DNA of 64,000 nt from Phlyctochytrium arcticum. Taxonomy: Eukaryota; Chytridiomycota; Chytridiomycetes; Chytridiales; Chytridiaceae. Numbering within the stretch: position 1 is the stretch's first letter; each line of letters begins with the position of its first letter. A program made the position numbers and the translations under genes. Below are positions 58,301 to 64,000 of the stretch, piece after piece. Below the pieces are notes generated by a model. It had not been told where the DNA came from. It ran no database searches and worked only from the letters and a program-made list of their open reading frames with translations. The DNA is taken from NCBI GenBank assembly GCA_025602905.1, contig JAHLKI010000051.1, positions 1-64,000 of the forward strand. Direction: 5' to 3'.

Positions 58301-60274
58301 CTTTCCAGCATGGACAGTAGCTCCTCTGACGAGGCCAAGGCCACTTGCTCTGTTTTCAAAGATGCTACATTGGGCATACTGACATTGACTGTGCGAAAAG
58401 TGATTCAGAAACGTGCTGGGGCGCTTGCAAAAGATTCCAAGGCTGAGCCTCAAGACATGATACAAACGATATGTGACCACGCCCTGCGAGTCTGTACAAG
58501 CAAAACACACCCCGAACGATATATAGAAGCCAGTGCCGTTATCGGACCAATCTTGGAATTTGCGGAAACACGATCTAGTGCTGAGAAAACCCCAGAGCCA
58601 GTGGATGAGAAATTGGATGGCATCATCGACGCTTTCAACAAACAGATTTTGGCGGCTGTTCTCGACGAGCTCGAACCGCTACGTAACCCACAAGACCAGA
58701 TGCTTTTACAGGCCGTCAAGTTTCGTACGATTCGACATGCGATGCGAGTTTATCCACAAGCTTTGAAGCTTCAGCGAGTTGGCAGTAAGGACTATTCGGG
58801 ACATGATACCGCGAAGCAGCTCATGAGAATGCTGGAGAGCGTGGTACAATTCCTGAAATACGCACTAGAGTCGGCCGAGGATCCAGTCATACTCGAGGAT
58901 TTGGTGGTGACGTGCGTCGATCTAGCCACTGCTGTTGCGGGCATGTGTGGTGATTTGCACCTGGATGAGGATCGAACGTTTGTCCAGTCATTCTTGGAAC
59001 TGGTCTGGTTTGTCATGCAAACGTCGCGGCAATTCGAAGTAGCCCGTCATCAGTTAGACTGTGGGGCTGCTATTAGCACCATAGCACAGAACGCCAGTGC
59101 CGTCGTCTTTGAAATACTGCTCACGCAGCATCTGGAGCGGTTGGATATGGAAGTTGCGACCTTGGGGCGCTCAGAGTTTAAGGTTCCAGACTCGACAGAG
59201 CGCAATGACCATGTCTTTGTCACAGTTCAGTCACTGTTTCTGCTTACAACTACCCAGAACAATGAAGGTTGGTTGGAAGCTTTGCTACCTTTACTGCGGC
59301 CTTTTTCATTTTACTAAATTCATAATCAACATTTAGGCTGGACGATAGTGCGACGATCGTTGCAGCGAATATATACTCGTTTACTCCTCATTAATCGAAC
59401 CACCACTTCCTTGGATGCCATTTGTGAATCTCTACGCTTCTTATCGGTCCTCGCGTCCGACAAGTATATAACGATGCGCGCGACAGATGTCGGCTCACTT
59501 CTGAATGTAGCATCTGCAAGCATGAGTTCAACCGCACGGATACGTTGGGCTTTGCCGCCACCTCTACCAAGCGACCCTGATTCAAGGCAAGAACACCCTA
59601 TACCGGCACCCGTTATCGAACTGTTTGACAACATTTTCCGACTGTTGCTGACCATTCTGAGGAATCGGAAAGAAGTTTTGGTCGATATCATTCCGTGTTT
59701 CACGGGTTTGCTCATCAAACTATTGACGTGCTTTCGGTCCCGCCCGACGCTCGAGAATATGGTTGTTCGGATCAACCGATCCAAAGCTGCGGCGGCGAAC
59801 GATACCGATTCCGGGACAAAGTTGGGGTCGGCGGGAGAATGGGGATTGGGCAACACGCTCTTCAATACCTACGCACCGCTGCCTAGCCGGTGTGCCGAAG
59901 ATCTTGCCCGGCTATTCAGCGGGCTGGCTCAAAAATCCACCAGTACGAGCAATCACCCCTCCTCATCATCATCATTATCCGCACCAGGCCCCGCCACTCT
60001 CACATCCGCAGCCGCCAACACCGTCAAACCCTTTTCCAAACACGCCCCCTTCCTACTCGCCTCCATCATCCAAATCCAAACATCCTCGCAGCCCATCACG
60101 ATCGCCTCCAAGGCGGTCCTGATGGAAGGTTTCTATGCGCTTTTAGATCTGTGTAGCGATGGTGGGCGGGAAGCGGTACTGGCTGGGTTGGATCAGCATG
60201 GCGGTGGTCGGCCGCTGTATAAAGCAATGGTGGCGGACTGGGATAAATTCCATCGGTTCAAGGGTAAAACATAG
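55314..60274 (+). CDS. URB2: Nucleolar pre-ribosomal assembly protein Urb2/Npa2
   Basis: Three exons in phase: 55314-55537, 55594-59267 and 59337-60274, giving 1,611 residues. The large central region is alpha-helical (HEAT-like) with few other features. The C-terminal part matches the Urb2 family signature: KHAPFLLASIIQIQTSS…LMEGFYALLDLCSDGGREAVLAGLD…LYKAMVADWDKFHRFKG. In yeast, Urb2/Npa2 is part of early 60S pre-ribosome particles. The last exon has a low-complexity Ser/Thr/Pro linker (about 59940-60040). The start at 55314 (MAPCSQGPLGPKT) is the first in-frame ATG after a stop. Confidence 0.87.
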
Positions 60275-60500
60275 ATGAGATTTAGGCAGGCTTTCGTCCA
60301 AGTGGTAGAATATTTATTGAATGTAGATAGCATTAGAGCTGGTCCTATTTATTTGTTTATAACTGACAAGAACACTTTCGAACACCAAGGCATCATACTA
60401 CAACATGAACGTTTTACACAGGATTTTGTCAAGGCACATTCCGGCCAGCAACTATGATGTTGCCACGGGGACATGATGCGCTACATATTCTTCTAGACTG

Positions 60501-60924
60501 CTACTTTTGCTTCTGGAGTTTATGTAATTCCTCACGTTCTTCATCCGAGCCCGCATTCTCCACCTCTCTTGCGACACCAGGATAACTATAGTAGGGAAAA
60601 ATCCAAATGAGAAATCCTTTCGCACAAGAGTTTTTACAACTTCTTACCAATCCAAGGACCGTCTTCTGTCGCTCTCCGGCACTGCTGGTTTGGGCGCGGT
60701 AGCAGCAGCTGCAGCAGCAGCGTCCGTCTTTTTCTTGGTCACTGCGTTCGTTTTGGCGCTGGTTTGCAAAATGACACTTCAGTCAGAATTTCTATCCACT
60801 GGAAAAAAAAGGGAAGGGGTACATACTGATGAGCATGTTCTTCGGGATGATTGACAATGTCGCGGTATGCGGCCGGGTACAGGTCTTCCTCATCCATTTC
60901 GACTTTATCGTTTTGATTAGGCAT
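60501..60924 (-). CDS. Small acidic/Ala-Lys protein, 97 residues, unknown
   Basis: Three exons on the minus strand (60827-60924, 60648-60758 and 60501-60585) join in phase. The protein begins MPNQNDKVEMDEEDLYPAAYRDIV, then a Lys/Ala-rich middle (KKKTDAAAAAATAPKP) and an acidic/basic tail (DEEREELHKLQKQK). Too short to assign; the splice sites and phase support it. Converges with URB2. Confidence 0.55.
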
Positions 60925-61237
60925 TTGGTTGAAGGAAAAAAAATCTAAGTTTTTTGAGCCGCCGGTAAAGAAAACCAAAGGTAAAATCAGAAGTGGGGTG
61001 TGGGGGGCTTGAGGATCCCAAACCATTTTTCTCGACATTCCCACCCTCACCATTGTTTATAGATGGCACGTGGCAGTTCTTATGAGGTGTTTGTTCTGGT
61101 ATTTGGAAAAAAGGCCTTTGCAAAAAAAAAATTCAAAACATGAAAAAAGGTGAAATACAAAAGAAGAAAAGAAGTAAGGCGAAAAATCTAATCTGAAAGG
61201 AAGATTGGCCAGGATAAAGCTTGAAACTTTCTAAATG
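60925..61237. other. Short intergenic region
   Basis: Region between the small protein's 5' end and the HERP-like 3' end. A-rich. Nothing else seen. Confidence 0.35.
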
Positions 61238-62609
61238 CTACTCGGGTGGATCTGGAATGAGTGATGTGAAGAAGACCAAGACTACATTCCTGACTTGAGA
61301 CAGGAACCCGCGTTGAGTAGCCTGGGTATTCAGAGATGCAGATGCTGGCGCAGTACCACCGGTAGAAGGAGTTGCCGCTTCGGGTGCTGGCTCCCGTGCC
61401 TGAAGAGGGACATTCGGGACCAGGATTTGTCGCCGGATGACACGCAAGCGGCCCGTTTGCACCAAGAAAATGACCATGGCCACCGCATTCATCAAGATGA
61501 TACGCGTCAGGCTTGAGTTGTGCGAAAACATGTAGACCATAAACGAGAGTTTGAGCAAGAGCCAAAACGGGTTTTGAGGTGCGTTTCGTGCCTGGTCGCC
61601 AAATTCATCTTCGGGATTAGCCGCTGCACCACCAAAGCCAGCATTCAGTATGGGTGCACCAGCAGCTTGCGCAGGTGCAGGTGCAGGCGGGGCCGGAGCT
61701 GGCTGTGGGTTTGGCTCAGCCGCAGGTGTAGTGAAATGAGGCGCGGGATGACCAAATCCGTGCTCAACAAAAGGAAAAGCAGTCGCGGGGGAAGGGAAGG
61801 GTGTAGATAGAGTCGGAGGTGGATATACGGCGGGATGCATGGCATAAGGCATGCCGCTAAAAAACGACACATTGCTGTCAGTCATCACATTTGAACTTGT
61901 CAAATAATGCTGGTACTCACTTGATCAGTACAACTTGGTAGGGAAATGGAAGAGCCATCAAAGGGGTATTATTATGGGGAGATTGAAACTGCATGGTTGG
62001 GGTAGGTAAGGTAACATGATTGGGAATAGACGCTTGAGCATTGTAGCCAGCCGGGATGTCGTGGGATAATGGCGGAGCGGATGAAATGCCAGCGGCTTGT
62101 CGTCTACGAAGTCCTTCTAGGGAGGGTGAGCTAGCGGGACTTGAGGTAGATAGTGAGGGCAGTCCCGATTTGACCACCAAATGGACAGTAGGTGCCACTG
62201 ACGCCGCGGTCGCAGCCGTGGTGCCAAAAACGACCGTCTGCAACGAGGCGGAATTGTCTAGTAGCTTGCCCGAGTGAATGATCCGCATGTCTGCAGCGGG
62301 GGGACGGTTGGGAAACATGTCCGAGACAGACTGTTTCAGTTGCAGGACGGTCCACTCTGGGCGAACTTTGACTTGAAAGCTTTCGGTCGGGTAACTGGGG
62401 CACCGGACGCAAAGGTCCTTCATGCCACTGGCTGCTGCAGCATCTGCCGCCATGTCCCCCTGTTGTTTTTGTGATAGACTGCTTTGTTTCCTAATGGCCG
62501 TTTCGGTGAAAGTTGCTGAGCGGCTGCTAATGGTCGGCGATGCCGGCGACGAGCGCGCAGCTTGAGCGTTGTTGTTGGAGTTTGCGGTGTGGACAGCCGG
62601 GCGGTGCAT
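61238..62609 (-). CDS. HERP-like ER membrane protein with ubiquitin-like domain
   Basis: Two exons on the minus strand, 61921-62609 and 61238-61856, in phase; 435 residues. The N-terminus is Ser/Ala-rich and disordered. Residues about 65-150 form a ubiquitin-like domain (LCVRCPSYPTESFQVKVRPEWTV…LKQSV…PPAADMRIIHSGKLLDNS). A Pro-rich linker follows, then a hydrophobic pair (about 61445-61580; PFWLLLKLSFMVYMFSH…RIILMNAVAMVIFLV). The order Ubl-linker-membrane matches HERPUD proteins, which act in ER-associated degradation. A role beside the E2 gene at 49 kb is possible but inferred. A later ATG in the first exon could be used. Confidence 0.75.
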
Positions 62610-63232
62610 TCCCTTTTCTTCTGCTGCTAATTAATCCAGCTAATGGAGGTGACAGATTTGGAGCTAATGGAAGTGAAAGATTGTAGTTTTGGCGCTGCTC
62701 CCCAGCGGCCTCTGATGACGATGAACAGCCGCCGCCGAGACAGGCTAAATTAGCTGATGACCAATCAGTCGGAGTTGCGGCAAATACCGGGGAAAACACT
62801 ATGGTTTCAGCTATGTTTTGGACATGTTATGACTACTAACAATGGGAGGATTGCGGGAAAAGTATCAGGACATGAGAAATTGTGGCTACATTCCCGGAGG
62901 AAACTACCCCATCTTCCAGCGATTCACAGGCGTACATTAGTATGCATTAGTGTTCTCTCATCGTTAACGAGCAGCTAGTCACAATGCATTCTTTTTGATC
63001 TAGATCGTCTATAATGAATGGTTTTGGAGGCAAGTGGATGCTGAATGCGAGAAGCTCCAGAGAAGCTCAGACATGCGCTATAGGGTTGCGTTAAACAATA
63101 CGACCCTCAAAGGGTGCAGATATTTATGTCCCAAAACGCAAACCAAACCTAGACAGCCGTATCCTTTTTTTTCGAGCCAGCGATCTGTCCCCAAATGTTG
63201 ATTCACGCGAATATTTTACCGGCGCAACAACG
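62610..63232. other. Divergent intergenic region
   Basis: Between the HERP-like gene (minus) and the next ORF (plus). No gene or motif recognised. Confidence 0.35.
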
Positions 63233-64000
63233 ATGATACGGTCACGCAACAATGCTGCACCACAACCACCACCAATAGGTCGGCCTACTGGGTCCAACTC
63301 TTTCTCGCGAGGAGGTCCGGCGGTACACGGTGGTGGCCGAGGGTTCGCTGGAGGAGGAGGGGGCGCAAGATCAAGCTCACCTTTCCGAATACCTGTAGGC
63401 CAGACGCAAGGGCTCATACGCCCAGATAGTCGAGGACGCTATGGATCAGCCGGTCCTGCCAATACCAGGAATGATAGGTCATACAACAAAAGAGTGCACC
63501 CACCAACGCATCCTCCGCTGCCTGTCCTCCCAGGTCGATCGCGGATGAACAGCAATGTCGGTGAGCATCCCAATCGCTTGGGAGCCCATAGACCCACCAT
63601 CATCCCATCTCGGGCGAACAAACGTCCTCTGTATGAGGCCTCGGGTCCTCTGCCTCATCCCAACCGCGAGCGTACGTGGGACAGACCATGGCGGGTTCAG
63701 AAGCTCGGCGCACCCATCGGCAAGCCAAACTCTGCTGGACGACGCATGAGCTTCTTGGCTGGCCGCAGGCAGTCTACCAGGGCCACCATGTTATCTTCTG
63801 CCTTTAAGCGACGCGATCAACCTCCTGGTTCCCGTCCTGGAAGTCATCGGCGATGCTCCCTGCTCCCGGACGGAACTCCCAAAAAGAGTGAAGAGCGACT
63901 CGCTGCTACTCCCAAGGAGCGGGTACGGTCGGCCAGCACTAGCGGCGGAAGGGGTCGGAAAGGAACGATGGCCCCGATTACCATAAGAACGACGGTCGCA
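63233..64000 (+). CDS. Arg/Gly/Pro-rich basic protein (3' partial)
   Basis: From the ATG at 63233 the frame stays open for 256 codons to the right window edge with no stop, so the gene continues beyond. The translation is Arg/Gly/Pro/Ser-rich, with a Gly-rich stretch (HGGGRGFAGGGGGAR), many Arg residues and later Ser/Thr-Pro sites (TPKKSEE, TPKERVRS). The composition suggests a disordered RNA-binding or chromatin/cytoskeletal protein. No domain is recognised. An earlier exon cannot be excluded. Confidence 0.5.
   Translation, partial: MIRSRNNAAPQPPPIGRPTGSNSFSRGGPAVHGGGRGFAGGGGGARSSSPFRIPVGQTQGLIRPDSRGRYGSAGPANTRNDRSYNKRVHPPTHPPLPVLPGRSRMNSNVGEHPNRLGAHRPTIIPSRANKRPLYEASGPLPHPNRERTWDRPWRVQKLGAPIGKPNSAGRRMSFLAGRRQSTRATMLSSAFKRRDQPPGSRPGSHRRCSLLPDGTPKKSEERLAATPKERVRSASTSGGRGRKGTMAPITIRTTVA

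Noticed and set aside
59391..59865. Minus-strand ORFs opposite the last URB2 exon
   Set aside because: They are antisense shadows; the plus-strand frame is conserved and matches the Urb2 C-terminus.

Overview
The window is nuclear DNA of a fungus. Protein-coding genes are split by short introns (mostly 50-75 bp, GT..AG), and the recognisable host genes are fungal: tafazzin, URB2, a UBE2G1/Ubc15-type E2, a LETM1-like mitochondrial protein, a HERP-like protein, a triple-KH RNA-binding protein, a cytochrome P450, an MFS carrier and a potassium channel. The mix of a Fanzor nuclease, a Crinkler-like protein, a DIRS-type retrotransposon, Cryptons and a secreted S41 (CPAF-like) peptidase suggests an early-diverging lineage, perhaps chytrid-like. 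That placement is inference. I saw no rRNA, convincing tRNA or CRISPR array.

Layout. 0-1.2 kb: 3' part of a mucin-like membrane protein gene cut by the window edge. 2.5-6.0 kb: a repeat-flanked tyrosine-recombinase (YR) element with 512-bp inverted arms. 6.6-8.4 kb: MFS transporter. 8.7-9.4 kb: tandem repeats. 9.5-12.5 kb: a Mutator-like element with 70-bp terminal inverted repeats and an 8-bp target duplication. 12.8-13.9 kb: tafazzin (minus strand). 13.9-21.1 kb: a decayed Crypton split by a complete-looking 4.6-kb DIRS element. 21.7-27.8 kb: a DDE transposase gene followed on the same strand by an apparently intact Fanzor (eukaryotic TnpB relative). 27.9-33.2 kb: KH protein, a small membrane protein and a P450. 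33.2-36.8 kb: gene-poor. 36.8-39.8 kb: a hypothetical ORF and the K+ channel. 40-45.2 kb: relics, including a ParB/RepN-like helix-turn-helix gene, a Myb/SANT-like gene and a truncated copy of the 21.7-kb transposase. 45.4-49.5 kb: Crinkler-like NTPase, LETM1-like gene and E2. 49.8-50.4 kb: a degenerate second Fanzor. 52-54.7 kb: S41 peptidase with a frameshift. 55.3-62.6 kb: URB2, a small conserved-looking protein and a HERP-like gene. 63.2 kb to the end: an open Arg/Gly/Pro-rich ORF running off the right edge.

The host genes are housekeeping loci (mitochondrial membrane, ER-associated ubiquitination, ribosome biogenesis) interleaved with several classes of mobile DNA. The most notable part is 21.7-27.8 kb, where a transposase with a C-terminal cysteine cluster and a classical nuclear localisation signal lies directly upstream of a Fanzor with RuvC motifs and zinc ribbon in place. 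Relics of both gene families recur, separately, at 43.6-45.2 kb and 49.8-50.4 kb.
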